A stretch of DNA of 32,138 nucleotides from Candidatus Saccharimonadota bacterium (GCA_017514045.1 JAFWLS010000015.1:1-32138), one strand, 5' to 3'. Shown: positions 1 through 7,007, counted from the first letter of the stretch. The notes: a model not told the origin generated them from the sequence alone. Numbers and translations are program-made.

Positions 1-129
1 AGCGGTAGCAAGACCACGGTTCATGAGTGAGATGGCACCAACTGCAGCTAGGCCAAACACGCCCACTGCGAACATGACTTCAATCAGTGTATCTCCCTTA
101 CGAAAAGAATGCCCAAAGTGGTTAAGCAT
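1..129 (-). CDS. Type IV prepilin-like protein, N-terminal part (runs off window)
   Basis: The 43 visible codons begin with a short basic leader and then GDTLIEVMFAVGVFGLAAVG. This is the prepilin pattern: a Gly immediately before the mature start, Glu five residues later, then a hydrophobic helix. A type IV prepilin peptidase would cleave after the Gly, and the helix would pack into a pilus or pseudopilus. Type IV pili are common in Saccharibacteria, where they are linked to motility and host contact. The start is the ATG at 127-129; no clear Shine-Dalgarno precedes it. The C-terminal globular part lies outside the window, so major pilin and minor pseudopilin cannot be told apart. Confidence 0.75.
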   Translation of the reverse strand, partial: MLNHFGHSFRKGDTLIEVMFAVGVFGLAAVGAISLMNRGLATA

Positions 130-158
130 ATGCTTATTATAACATATGAAACATAAGT

Positions 159-187
159 TTGGGTAGAAGGATTATCTATGATATAAT
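159..187 (+). promoter_or_regulatory. Promoter of tRNA-Leu(CAA)
   Basis: TTGGGT, a 17-bp spacer ending in TGA, then TATAAT. The -10 ends 9 nt before the first base of the tRNA. Confidence 0.7.
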
Positions 188-196
188 GTTTTCATT

Positions 197-283
197 GGGC
201 GAATGGCGGAATTGGTAGACGCGCCAGACTCAAAATCTAGTTCCAGTAATGGAGTGTGGGTTCGATTCCCACTTCGCCCACCA
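197..283 (+). tRNA. tRNA-Leu (anticodon CAA)
   Basis: The acceptor stem GGGCGAA (197-203) pairs with TTCGCCC (273-279), followed by discriminator A and an encoded CCA (281-283). The anticodon loop is CTCAAAA with anticodon CAA, reading UUG. A long variable arm marks it as a class II tRNA, and the T-loop TTCGATT sits in a GTGGG/CCCAC stem. No intron is seen. Confidence 0.95.
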
Positions 284-329
284 AGTTCAAGAAAGAATGC
301 TGAAAGGCATCTTTTTTTCGCGGGTTTTG

Positions 330-512
330 TTATTTCTTTTTTGTTCTATACTCAAGCTGGCCGGCCATGAGAAGAAGTATAGATAAAAAGGAGATGAGAT
401 AAATTGGATCGAGAGTCTTAGCGACGATACTGTAGATGATGTATGATATGTGGATTATGGCGACGATTAAGGTTGCGACGAAGAAGTAGGTTCGGTCTTG
501 TTTAATTCTCAT
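330..512 (-). CDS. Small two-helix membrane protein
   Basis: A 60-residue protein with a basic start (MRIKQDR), a hydrophobic helix at about residues 9-30, a second at about 36-52, and a basic end (YRTKKK). AAAGGA lies 6 nt before the ATG and supports the start. A TACAAT -10 candidate lies about 45 nt upstream. No family is recognised; by composition it is an inner-membrane miniprotein with both termini probably cytoplasmic. It sits alone between tRNA-Leu and a FISUMP gene. Its short length keeps the confidence moderate. Confidence 0.55.
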   Translation of the reverse strand: MRIKQDRTYFFVATLIVAIIHISYIIYSIVAKTLDPIYLISFLSILLLMAGQLEYRTKKK

Positions 513-697
513 TGTTTTTCCTTTGTGTTAATTTGGCGTGTCAATTGTATCATGATTAAGTACTCATTACCAATAACGCATCAAGTAGCTTTTATATTGA
601 TTCTATATTTGTTATTCATCTCTTCCTAGCAAATTCAGGAAAGGCTGTCGTTTGGTTTTTCGGGTTGTGCGTGGCTGAATGATGACTACATGTTCGG

Positions 698-2200
698 CTA
701 TCGCGCCACGCAGCGGACAGAATAACCTTGGCCACGATTGAGACCGTAGGAAGAGTTGAGATAACCATCGTTGCTGCTACTGGTAAGAGCATATACAGCA
801 TAGATGTAGTCCGAATCCTTAACAACTGACGACAAGTAATTGAAGTAAAGTCCAACGGCATGGGGGGTCTGGCCCATCATGGGAATGGGAACCAGATCGC
901 CTGCGGGCGTGAGGTAGATTGGGGCGGTCCAGATGGCGTCGTTGCCAGAAGCGGAGTTATTGGTAAAGCCATAACTAGCAAAGAGTTTAGCATAGCTACG
1001 GTCGGTAGAACTATCGCCATCCTTTGGTAAACCCCAACCAGCCGGGCAGATAGACTGAGTGACGACTGTGCCATCTGTGGTATAGCCGATACTATCGTTC
1101 ATAGCAACAGCAGCGGTCCAGTTATAGTAATTACCGAGATGGTAGTGAGGGTCACTGGTGGAGGGATCGGAGGAAATGGCATTGTTTTCCGTTACGCCGG
1201 TCCAGTACAAGTCGCCCGGGTCACCAGATTCTGGATCGGTATACTCAAAACTCCAATCCCATGTGCCCTCGTCGTTAGTATGCGTAGAAATGCTCGGCGT
1301 CCAGTTGGCTGGGATGTCGGTGTCTGTAGGAGTGTAGGTCTTTGTTGAATCAATATTAAAGTCTAAATTCTGAGTCATCCAGAGGTTACCATCGGCGAGA
1401 CGAGCGACAAGATAAGACTTCTCGTCGCGGCGGTCGATAGCAGTAACTTCTTGCCCTGCCGTAATGGATGGGCCCCAAGTAGCAACATCTTGCATGTAAT
1501 ATGTAGACGTGGCTTCTGGATCACTAGAGAGTGTATCTGGTGCAAATGTGGCCGGCTCACCAGTCTGATCATTGTAGGTCAGGACATTCGGATGAATGAG
1601 TAAGAACTTTACTTTGCCGACATAAGTACCAGCTGGTTGAGTCATATCGACATGAGCGTTAAAGTCGGTAGTAAACTTAGCACCAGTAGCACCAGCACCA
1701 AGGTCAGTAATAGTATTACGATAAGCTACTTTAGTATACTGATCAGGAATAGGTTGAGCAGTGTTATTAAATGTATTAACTATAGTAGGAGCATAAGTAC
1801 CGGTAACACCTTTGATGGTCATATTCCATCTGGAGGCGGCGGAAGTACTAGCAGGAATGTTGTAAGCAGTCTCATTGATAGTAGCAGTGAGATTATTATT
1901 GCCATAGGAATCATTAGTGTAGCCTACTACGTAAACGGCTAGACCGGAAGGATCATTACATATGGAGGTAACGGTGCTAGTACCAATGAGAACACTATTG
2001 CCAGGAATAACACTAGTAGAGAAATTAGTACCAGCAATAGAAAGAGAACAGGCCGCGGTAATGTTTACGGATGCATTCATATTGCCTGTGTTTGCAGCAA
2101 AAACATGAGAAGAGAGTAAGAGCCCAGAAAGAATGGAAAGCATGGTCGAAATAAACACAAAAAGGCTCATAGTAGATTTGGGTTTATTATAATTACGCAT
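698..2200 (-). CDS. Secreted FISUMP-domain surface protein A
   Basis: A 500-residue protein. It has a signal peptide (basic MRNYNKPKST, hydrophobic stretch to about residue 33, VFAAN cleavage region). A Ser/Thr/Asn-rich N-terminal domain follows (about 40-215, with ACSLSI and LAVYVVGYTND). The C-terminal FISUMP module (about 240-500) shows WMTQNLDF, YYNWTAAVA, SICPAGWGLPK and the closing YSVRCVAR. The paralogue at 3940-5496 shares the N-terminal domain closely (CNDP.GLAVY.VGYTND; KVAYRNT.TDLG; KVKFLL.HPNVLTY.DQTGEP). FISUMP modules occur in secreted or surface proteins of Fibrobacter, Bacteroidetes and Saccharibacteria; the ligand is unknown. The start is fixed by GAGAGG 5 nt upstream and by identity to the paralogue's start region. 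Confidence 0.85.
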   Translation of the reverse strand: MRNYNKPKSTMSLFVFISTMLSILSGLLLSSHVFAANTGNMNASVNITAACSLSIAGTNFSTSVIPGNSVLIGTSTVTSICNDPSGLAVYVVGYTNDSYGNNNLTATINETAYNIPASTSAASRWNMTIKGVTGTYAPTIVNTFNNTAQPIPDQYTKVAYRNTITDLGAGATGAKFTTDFNAHVDMTQPAGTYVGKVKFLLIHPNVLTYNDQTGEPATFAPDTLSSDPEATSTYYMQDVATWGPSITAGQEVTAIDRRDEKSYLVARLADGNLWMTQNLDFNIDSTKTYTPTDTDIPANWTPSISTHTNDEGTWDWSFEYTDPESGDPGDLYWTGVTENNAISSDPSTSDPHYHLGNYYNWTAAVAMNDSIGYTTDGTVVTQSICPAGWGLPKDGDSSTDRSYAKLFASYGFTNNSASGNDAIWTAPIYLTPAGDLVPIPMMGQTPHAVGLYFNYLSSVVKDSDYIYAVYALTSSSNDGYLNSSYGLNRGQGYSVRCVAR

Positions 2201-2221
2201 TAATACCTCTCTATTATAGAT

Positions 2222-2251
2222 TTATATTTGATATGACTCTACTAATATCAT
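2222..2251 (-). CDS. Upstream micro-ORF in FISUMP A leader (putative leader peptide)
   Basis: Nine codons, MILVESYQI, preceded by AAGG five nt before the ATG. It lies 21 nt upstream of the FISUMP A start. The corresponding micro-ORF in front of FISUMP B begins MLLVEL, and the third codon differs at two positions while still encoding Leu (TTA/CTT). This hints at coding selection. It is very short, so this is a suggestion only. Confidence 0.3.
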   Translation of the reverse strand: MILVESYQI

Positions 2252-2286
2252 TTTACCTTATGCATTATGGGTTGGGAAGACTTGAT
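2236..2286 (-). promoter_or_regulatory. Conserved 5' leader of FISUMP A
   Basis: About 50 bp closely match the leader of FISUMP B (5543-5592), including CATTTTACCTTATGC and ATGGGTTG as read on the plus strand. A TATAAAT-type -10 lies at its distal end on the minus strand. The block carries the micro-ORF start and a segment partly complementary to the FISUMP start-codon region. Confidence 0.6.
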
Positions 2287-2401
2287 TTATAATATATTTG
2301 TGTTATTGCTATACTAGTATTTTTTGTAGATTATGTTATAATATAGATTAGATAATCATCGGGTTTTACCTAGGATTATGTACTTTAAGGAGGTGGATTA
2401 T

Positions 2402-2743
2402 ATGAGGCCCAAGAACTTGAGCTTGGTTGCGAGTCCGATTGAACATGAGGACGGACGAGCTCGTCACTGTTGGACATTCGTGCTGATGTCTCTTACCGAA
2501 GCGCAAAATATTCATGTGTATCCCGTTGAACCGAGTTATCTTTACGATGGTGCTTTTCGGTGTAGAGGCATTGTTGTTTTGACTCCCAAACAAATCGACG
2601 ATGGCTATCTTTATGATCTTTATGCTATTGATAAAAAGTTAAGTCCAATAATTCACGAGATAGTTAATAAGTTGATTAATTATGCTTCTCATCCGTCCAT
2701 GAGGAAGTCGATGTATGCATTTGCCGATTATATTCGGCTATGA
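2402..2743 (+). CDS. Orphan small protein, unknown function
   Basis: A 113-residue protein of mixed composition with no signal peptide or membrane segment. AAGGAGGTG eight nt before the ATG at 2402 decides the start over an upstream in-frame ATG at 2378 that lacks a Shine-Dalgarno. It has a private promoter (TGT-TATAAT at 2337-2342), a leader of about 50 nt containing TAGGATTAT and GTACTTTAAGGAGG, and its own terminator at 2762. Weak resemblance to the 3483-3887 product (L.L.A.PI...CH...F near the N-terminus; NY...M..FA.YI.L near the C-terminus) suggests distant paralogy. No function can be assigned. Confidence 0.6.
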   Translation: MRPKNLSLVASPIEHEDGRARHCWTFVLMSLTEAQNIHVYPVEPSYLYDGAFRCRGIVVLTPKQIDDGYLYDLYAIDKKLSPIIHEIVNKLINYASHPSMRKSMYAFADYIRL

Positions 2744-2761
2744 CTGTATCTATTCTCTATC

Positions 2762-2784
2762 ACCGCCCTTCAGGGCGGTTTTTC
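2762..2784 (+). terminator. Intrinsic terminator of the 2402 gene
   Basis: ACCGCCC-TTCA-GGGCGGT stem-loop followed by a run of T. Confidence 0.85.
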
Positions 2785-2790
2785 TATAGT

Positions 2791-2813
2791 AAAAGACGCC
2801 CCTTTTGGGGCGT
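2791..2813 (-). terminator. Intrinsic terminator of the 2817-3305 gene
   Basis: Read on the minus strand: ACGCCCC-AAAA-GGGGCGT followed by CTTTTAC, just after the stop codon. Confidence 0.75.
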
Positions 2814-2816
2814 AGT

Positions 2817-3305
2817 TTATATAGGATTTTTTATTCTTTTTAGCAATTTACTTATCTGTTCTTTGTCCACTTTATCCCCTCGTAGGAAACGCTTGATTAG
2901 TCTTTGTTCTTTTTTTGTGATGCCGCAGGCCTTCAAAAATGTTCTTTCGATTTGTTTTCGCTTTTTCATTGGAACATCTAGAGAAAATCCGGGTTCCGCA
3001 TATGCGATTTTGTTTGAGAAGCGAACATTTATTTCCAATGGCTCAACGAGGGCTTTGTGTGATTCTATACCTTTAGGATAGTCGTTCACGCTGATATGCC
3101 TCCTTCTGCATCGTCGTCTATGATTGGAAGATTGCAGGCTTTTTTTGAAAGCATTGCTAAGTAATTTCTTTACATCTTCTGGGATTGCGAAAGTAAAGCC
3201 GGTCTCTATCTTGACTGGTATCTTTGATGACGAAACTTCGATCGAATGCGGTTTAACTCCTAGGGCGAGGTGCGTGTAAATTCCTGAATGAATTCTTGCC
3301 GACAT
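2817..3305 (-). CDS. Orphan protein with two copies of a ~50-residue motif
   Basis: A 162-residue protein with an internal duplication. Copy 1 (about residues 7-57) and copy 2 (about 79-127) share the pattern GI.(S/T)H.AL..V(K/E)P..I(E/N)V..S.KI followed by GF(T/S)....(I/V)P and a basic amphipathic helix. A very basic linker (HRRRCRRRH) joins them. The 99-residue product at 5658-5957 carries one further copy. No signal peptide or known family is recognised; a nucleic-acid-binding role would fit the basic charge but is only a guess. The start has GAAGGGAAG upstream. It has its own promoter, leader and terminator. Confidence 0.6.
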   Translation of the reverse strand: MSARIHSGIYTHLALGVKPHSIEVSSSKIPVKIETGFTFAIPEDVKKLLSNAFKKSLQSSNHRRRCRRRHISVNDYPKGIESHKALVEPLEINVRFSNKIAYAEPGFSLDVPMKKRKQIERTFLKACGITKKEQRLIKRFLRGDKVDKEQISKLLKRIKNPI

Positions 3306-3324
3306 TTTATCTCTTCCCTTCTAA

Positions 3325-3395
3325 AATAATCCTATTTTGAAATGTACATCTTTTAGGATGATATATATTATAGCAGACCTGCTAAAAATCTTTAA
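3325..3395 (-). promoter_or_regulatory. Promoter and leader of the two-copy motif gene
   Basis: TATAAT at 3367-3372 on the minus strand, preceded by TGC. A 14-bp palindrome TAGCAGGTCTGCTA (3371-3384) spans the spacer and the start of the -10, like an operator. The leader then contains ATCCT...AGGAT and ATAGGATTATT. It resembles the leader of the 5658-6202 cassette from the -10 to ATAGGATTATT. Confidence 0.55.
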
Positions 3396-3397
3396 AC

Positions 3398-3426
3398 TTG
3401 ACCATTTTAGAGAAATATGGTATAAT
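3398..3426 (+). promoter_or_regulatory. Promoter of the 3483 gene
   Basis: TTGACC, a 17-bp spacer ending in TGG, then TATAAT. The leader holds the perfect hairpin CTTCTC-TT-GAGAAG and then TGTACTTTTAAAGGAGG. Confidence 0.85.
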
Positions 3427-3482
3427 GAAAAGATAGTATCTTCTCTTGAGAAGAAATGTACTTTTAAAGGAGGAAAGATAGG

Positions 3483-3887
3483 ATGTCCGAAGAACTGAAG
3501 CTGGCAGCTCTGCCAATTCCGTTCGAAAGCCCTAGTGAGGGTTTGTGCCACTATATATTCCTGATCGTCGAGCAGTCGGAAGCTATGAAGACCGCCAACG
3601 ATGACGAGATCTGTAAGCCTAGTGCGATTTATCCGCTTAACATTCTCGCGATTTTTACTGCAAGGGCGTTTAAGCCTAGATTCTTAGGCGAAAGACAGCA
3701 TACTCCTGAATTTGAGATTAACAACTCAGAATCGTGCGCCGAGTTGTCGCACGAGAGACGGAGCAATATTGCGCAGGAACTGAAGAACTATCTCTTTTGG
3801 TCTGCTTGCATGTCCAGCAATGGGGAATATAAGCCAATTAACCGTCCATTCGAAATGATGGGTAAGTTTATCTATCTGAAATCTTAA
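3483..3887 (+). CDS. Orphan small protein, unknown function
   Basis: A 134-residue soluble protein with no recognised domain, signal peptide or membrane span. AAAGGAGG lies nine nt before the ATG. The N-terminal LKLAALPIPFES...CHYIFLI and the C-terminal region IAQELKNYL...FEMMGKFIYL recall the 2402-2743 product faintly. It is a single-gene unit with a strong promoter, a hairpin leader and its own terminator. Function unknown. Confidence 0.6.
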   Translation: MSEELKLAALPIPFESPSEGLCHYIFLIVEQSEAMKTANDDEICKPSAIYPLNILAIFTARAFKPRFLGERQHTPEFEINNSESCAELSHERRSNIAQELKNYLFWSACMSSNGEYKPINRPFEMMGKFIYLKS

Positions 3888-3897
3888 TTATCACAGT

Positions 3898-3921
3898 ACC
3901 GCCCCTATTGGGGCGGTTTTT
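3898..3921 (+). terminator. Intrinsic terminator of the 3483 gene
   Basis: ACCGCCCC-TATT-GGGGCGGT followed by TTTTAT. Confidence 0.85.
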
Positions 3922-3939
3922 ATTGTAGCTTTTTATGAT

Positions 3940-5496
3940 TTATTGCGCTATGCAACGAACAGCAGCGCCAGTTCCGCGATACACCGATTCGCTGCTGACA
4001 TGAGAAGAGCTGATGTTAAGGTCGTCCATATTTTCATTACTGTCGGCGCTAGAAGCCCAGTAGAGGCTAAAGAGTCCGCTAGGGTAACCGCTAGGGTAAC
4101 TAGCGTCTTCGTCGTTATAGTAGAATCCGCTGTTTGCGAAGCCAAGGTCACGCTGAATAGATATAAAGCCGCCAGTGTTCCATTGATGTTGGTCAAAGTC
4201 ATATATATTGTAGGATTCAATTACGGCTTTGGACTCATCAAAATTGCTATGCATACCCTTGGGGAGTCGCCACCCGGCTGGGCAGAGGTCAGAGGTAGCA
4301 TCAGTGCCTGGGCCATCGTTATCGTAAGCATATGTACCAGCAGAGGCGGCAGCGTAGCTATAGAGGGTCCCGTATTTATTGTCATATGGGTCAGTGTCAG
4401 ATCCGGCTGGAATATTTGACGATGTGATGTGAAACATGGTCGGGTTGGTAATCAAAGGGATGCCACTCCAGATACTTGGCAGAACATACCAGCTATTAAA
4501 CGTGGTAGTCGTAATTGGTGAGACGCCAGAGGCTAGATGAGTGTTGGTGGAGTCAAGCTGTGTGACGCCGCTTGCGAATGCTTGTGCCCCTAAATTAAGA
4601 TTGCTCATCCAACAAGCAGATTGCGAACCGTCAGCGGTCATTTTGAGCTTCCTGACGGTGTAGGTTTGATTATCACGGGTGTCGATTAGGGTTCCGATTT
4701 GCCCAATATCTACTGCATTGCATATAGTGCTTGTCATATCTTGGAGGGCATAATATCCATTAACCTTGGTTTTATTGGCGCCCTCATAAGCCATATCGAA
4801 TGTTGTCGGGAGCGTAGTCGGCTGAACCGTATCTGGCTCTCCGGTCTGATCATCATAGGTAAGGACATTTGGATGTACCAGTAAGAACTTAACCTTCGCA
4901 GTATAGGTACCAGCAGCCTGAGTATGATCAACGTAGACATTGAAAGTGGCACGGAAATTAGCTCCAGTAGCATTATCGCCTAGATCCGTTGCAGTGTTAC
5001 GATAAGCTACTTTGGTATACGTAGTAGGAACAGCATGAGCCGTATCGAAGCTATTAGCTATTGTTGGAACATAGTCTCCAGCTATGGGAGATAGAATCAT
5101 ATTCCATTGAGAAGTGGTAGGGTTAGCTACGTTGTCGGAAGGGATAGTGTAGGTATTATTGTTTACCGTAGCAACAAAATCATTATTGCCATAGGTATCG
5201 TTAGTATAGCCTACAGCATAGACAGCTAGACCAGCTGGGTCATTACAAACAGCTTTGATGTCGCTATAGCCGATAGTGGCAGCATTGCCTGGAGTAATAT
5301 CTATAGCGTGTTCATCTGGATCGACGGTAAGGGAGCAAATAGCTGGGACATTGACGGAGACGTTGGCAATACCAGATGTATTATTATCTGCGTAGATGTG
5401 GGAAGCGGAGAGCAAGAGCCCAGAAAAAGCAGTGAAACAGATTAAAGCTCCTACAAAATACATAGGAGTGAACTTTGACTTATTAGTATTACGCAT
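3940..5496 (-). CDS. Secreted FISUMP-domain surface protein B
   Basis: A 518-residue protein with the same order as FISUMP A: signal peptide (to about SHIYADN), conserved N-terminal domain (ICSLTV; LAVYAVGYTND), and a C-terminal FISUMP module (ACWMSNLNLG, DLCPAGWRLPKG, YWASSADS, closing AAVRCIAQ). It is probably exported by Sec and displayed on or released from the cell. The two copies lie 1.7 kb apart on the same strand with small cassettes between them. The start is the ATG at 5496, not the in-frame GTG two codons upstream, because GAGAGGTGTTA precedes it exactly as in FISUMP A. The N-terminal halves match better than the C-terminal halves, so the displayed module has diverged faster. Confidence 0.85.
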   Translation of the reverse strand: MRNTNKSKFTPMYFVGALICFTAFSGLLLSASHIYADNNTSGIANVSVNVPAICSLTVDPDEHAIDITPGNAATIGYSDIKAVCNDPAGLAVYAVGYTNDTYGNNDFVATVNNNTYTIPSDNVANPTTSQWNMILSPIAGDYVPTIANSFDTAHAVPTTYTKVAYRNTATDLGDNATGANFRATFNVYVDHTQAAGTYTAKVKFLLVHPNVLTYDDQTGEPDTVQPTTLPTTFDMAYEGANKTKVNGYYALQDMTSTICNAVDIGQIGTLIDTRDNQTYTVRKLKMTADGSQSACWMSNLNLGAQAFASGVTQLDSTNTHLASGVSPITTTTFNSWYVLPSIWSGIPLITNPTMFHITSSNIPAGSDTDPYDNKYGTLYSYAAASAGTYAYDNDGPGTDATSDLCPAGWRLPKGMHSNFDESKAVIESYNIYDFDQHQWNTGGFISIQRDLGFANSGFYYNDEDASYPSGYPSGLFSLYWASSADSNENMDDLNISSSHVSSESVYRGTGAAVRCIAQ

Positions 5497-5558
5497 TAAC
5501 ACCTCTCATTGTTAAGTGATTGTATGGCTATTTTTAACCCTAACTCTACAAGTAACAT
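5496..5558 (-). CDS. Upstream micro-ORF overlapping the FISUMP B start (TAATG)
   Basis: A 20-codon ORF beginning MLLVELGLK, with AAGG five nt before its ATG. Its stop codon shares one base with the FISUMP B start (TAATG), the arrangement used for translational coupling. The main gene's GAGAGG lies inside the micro-ORF. The first five codons resemble those of the micro-ORF in front of FISUMP A. Existence of the peptide is inferred only. Confidence 0.35.
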   Translation of the reverse strand: MLLVELGLKIAIQSLNNERC

Positions 5559-5592
5559 TTTACCTTATGCGTAATGGGTTGCCAATACTTGA
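5543..5592 (-). promoter_or_regulatory. Conserved 5' leader of FISUMP B
   Basis: Close copy of the FISUMP A leader. It contains ATTACGCAT (minus strand), the perfect reverse complement of the start region ATGCGTAAT of the same gene. A TATAAAT -10 lies at its far end. Confidence 0.55.
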
Positions 5593-5620
5593 TATTTATA
5601 TTGTTTATGTCTTAATTTAT

Positions 5621-5642
5621 GAAAAGGCGCCCCTAAGGGCGC
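5621..5642 (-). terminator. Intrinsic terminator of the 5658-6202 cassette
   Basis: Minus-strand stem GCGCCC / GGGCGC with a short loop, followed by CTTTTC. Confidence 0.7.
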
Positions 5643-5650
5643 TGAGGGTG

Positions 5651-5663
5651 AATAGGATTATTC
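5651..5663. repeat. Left arm of 13-bp inverted repeat around the 5658-6202 cassette
   Basis: AATAGGATTATTC; its exact reverse complement lies at 6224-6236. On the mRNA this arm overlaps the stop codon of the 5658-5957 gene, while the other arm lies in the 5' leader. Confidence 0.8.
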
Positions 5664-5957
5664 TTTGGCTCTTTTATGAAATAAGTGCAGAATGCTACGA
5701 GAGAACCTTTTGGTCTGGTTGGCTTTGTTTTCTTTTTTGACAGAGTCGCTAGTTCCAGTTAGCGTGATATGGTCTTGTGATTTGGCCTGACACCCTTCTA
5801 TAAAGATGCGCGTGAGTTTCTCTCGTTGTTCTGGAGGAACTTCAAAGCTAAATCCTGGCTCTGTGCGCGTCGGCGGGCCATTGATGCTGCAGAGATTGAT
5901 TTCTGATGGCTCAACCATACTTCTATTTGTTCGTACACCATCCAAACTTGTCGACAT
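5658..5957 (-). CDS. Orphan protein with one copy of the ~50-residue motif
   Basis: A 99-residue protein. Residues 6-56 match the repeated motif of the 2817-3305 product (VEPSEINL and EPGFSFEVP versus VEPLEINV and EPGFSLDVP). The C-terminal tail is Lys/Arg-rich (KRFSRSILHLFHKRAKE) and aligns loosely with the end of the larger homologue. GGGGG lies about 7 nt before the ATG. It lies 17 nt after the 5975-6202 ORF and probably shares its transcript. Function unknown. Confidence 0.6.
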   Translation of the reverse strand: MSTSLDGVRTNRSMVEPSEINLCSINGPPTRTEPGFSFEVPPEQREKLTRIFIEGCQAKSQDHITLTGTSDSVKKENKANQTKRFSRSILHLFHKRAKE

Positions 5958-5974
5958 AAGATCGACCCCCGTTG

Positions 5975-6202
5975 TTATATTCTGTAGCGATATTTTCCAA
6001 TAGCGAAGTCATAGAGATCAAACGCGTAAGAAGTACCGATTTCGTCGCCAGGTCCGAGTCGGCAGTCAGGCTCGCCCCAATCAATGAAGCGATGGGGCTC
6101 TTCGTCGGCTCTGGCTAAGACGCAGAAGATTCGCCTCATTTCTCTTCTATCTATGGTATAGTGTAACATTGAGACAGGATGGATTATGCTTTGGTTCTTC
6201 AT
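5975..6202 (-). CDS. Orphan small protein, first gene of a two-gene cassette
   Basis: A 75-residue protein with an N-terminal basic stretch and an acidic, Gly/Pro-containing middle (WGEPDCRLGPGDEIG). No domain is recognised. A GGGGGCGAG stretch precedes the ATG. It is followed after 17 nt by the motif-bearing 99-residue gene, suggesting joint expression. The assignment rests on start signals and context. Confidence 0.5.
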   Translation of the reverse strand: MKNQSIIHPVSMLHYTIDRREMRRIFCVLARADEEPHRFIDWGEPDCRLGPGDEIGTSYAFDLYDFAIGKYRYRI

Positions 6203-6223
6203 ATATACTCGCCCCCGTTTCTC

Positions 6224-6236
6224 GAATAATCCTATT
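6224..6236. repeat. Right arm of 13-bp inverted repeat
   Basis: GAATAATCCTATT, exact reverse complement of 5651-5663, located in the transcribed leader between the -10 and the first start codon. The same AATAATCCTATT recurs in the leader of the 2817-3305 gene (3325-3336). Confidence 0.8.
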
Positions 6237-6281
6237 ATTAATGTGCAGGATTATATTATAGCATAAAGTCTATTAAAAGCA

Positions 6282-6306
6282 AAAATGACCTCTCGCAGGT
6301 CATTTT
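6282..6306 (-). terminator. Terminator of the 6318-6974 gene
   Basis: AAAATGACCT-ctcgc-AGGTCATTTT, symmetrical, T-rich on the minus strand after the stop codon. Confidence 0.8.
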
Positions 6307-6317
6307 GCTATATATTG

Positions 6318-6974
6318 TTAAAAACCGAAGTCGGTGGATTCTTGGAGAAGGGCTGGATAGAAGCCATGGGCATTGAATTCCGGTTCGGTAGTAAAATCGA
6401 GGAAGTCAAAGCTAGAGATGTTGAGCTTTTCTTTGATGAGCGCTTCGGCGTTTGATATAGTTAGAATTTTATCGCCAAACTCAAACTTGTGCCAAGCAAG
6501 GCGTTGGAGCTCTTCAATGGAAGATTTGAGAGCATCGGCTTGAATTTGAGTATAGTAACGAAGACGTTCTAGCTGGTCTGGTCTTAGATTATGCGATTCA
6601 GAGTCTGAGGTTTCGAAATGCATGAGGCTTGGGCGAAGCTCTTTGGCTAGAGATAAGATAGAGCTCGAGAAAGTCATACGGTCGTCTTTTTCCCATGCAA
6701 CGAGGATTTCGGCGAGTAGGTGAAGAATAGTCTTTTTCTGCTCGTTTTCGTAATAGATTAAACGGCGGTTTTCTTCTTCAGATAAGCCCAAATCACCAAG
6801 AGATAGACGCGTGGAATTCCAAAGCGTTTGCCAAGATGAGTAAAATGTGGTAATAATCTCTAAGGCTTCAGCGCGCTGAATCTCCCAAAAAGGGGTCTCA
6901 GAAGGCGTTGTGTCTTCGATTTCGTCGAATTTAATAGAGAATGATTTTGGCTTTCTAAATAAAAAATGAGGCAT
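6318..6974 (-). CDS. Hypothetical helical protein
   Basis: A 218-residue soluble protein, mostly predicted helix by eye, with acidic and aromatic-rich segments (WEIQRAEALEIITTFYSSWQ; ERLRYYTQIQADALKSS). No known domain, signal peptide or membrane span is seen. GGAGG lies seven nt before the ATG. It is a monocistronic unit with a perfect promoter at 7008-7036 and its own terminator. Function unknown. Confidence 0.75.
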   Translation of the reverse strand: MPHFLFRKPKSFSIKFDEIEDTTPSETPFWEIQRAEALEIITTFYSSWQTLWNSTRLSLGDLGLSEEENRRLIYYENEQKKTILHLLAEILVAWEKDDRMTFSSSILSLAKELRPSLMHFETSDSESHNLRPDQLERLRYYTQIQADALKSSIEELQRLAWHKFEFGDKILTISNAEALIKEKLNISSFDFLDFTTEPEFNAHGFYPALLQESTDFGF

Positions 6975-7007
6975 AATTGCCTCCGCTTGTAAAATGTTTA
7001 CCCTTTA

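Noticed and set aside
3940-4419. Plus-strand 158-codon frame inside FISUMP B
   Set aside because: Antisense shadow of a conserved FISUMP module with matching paralogue.
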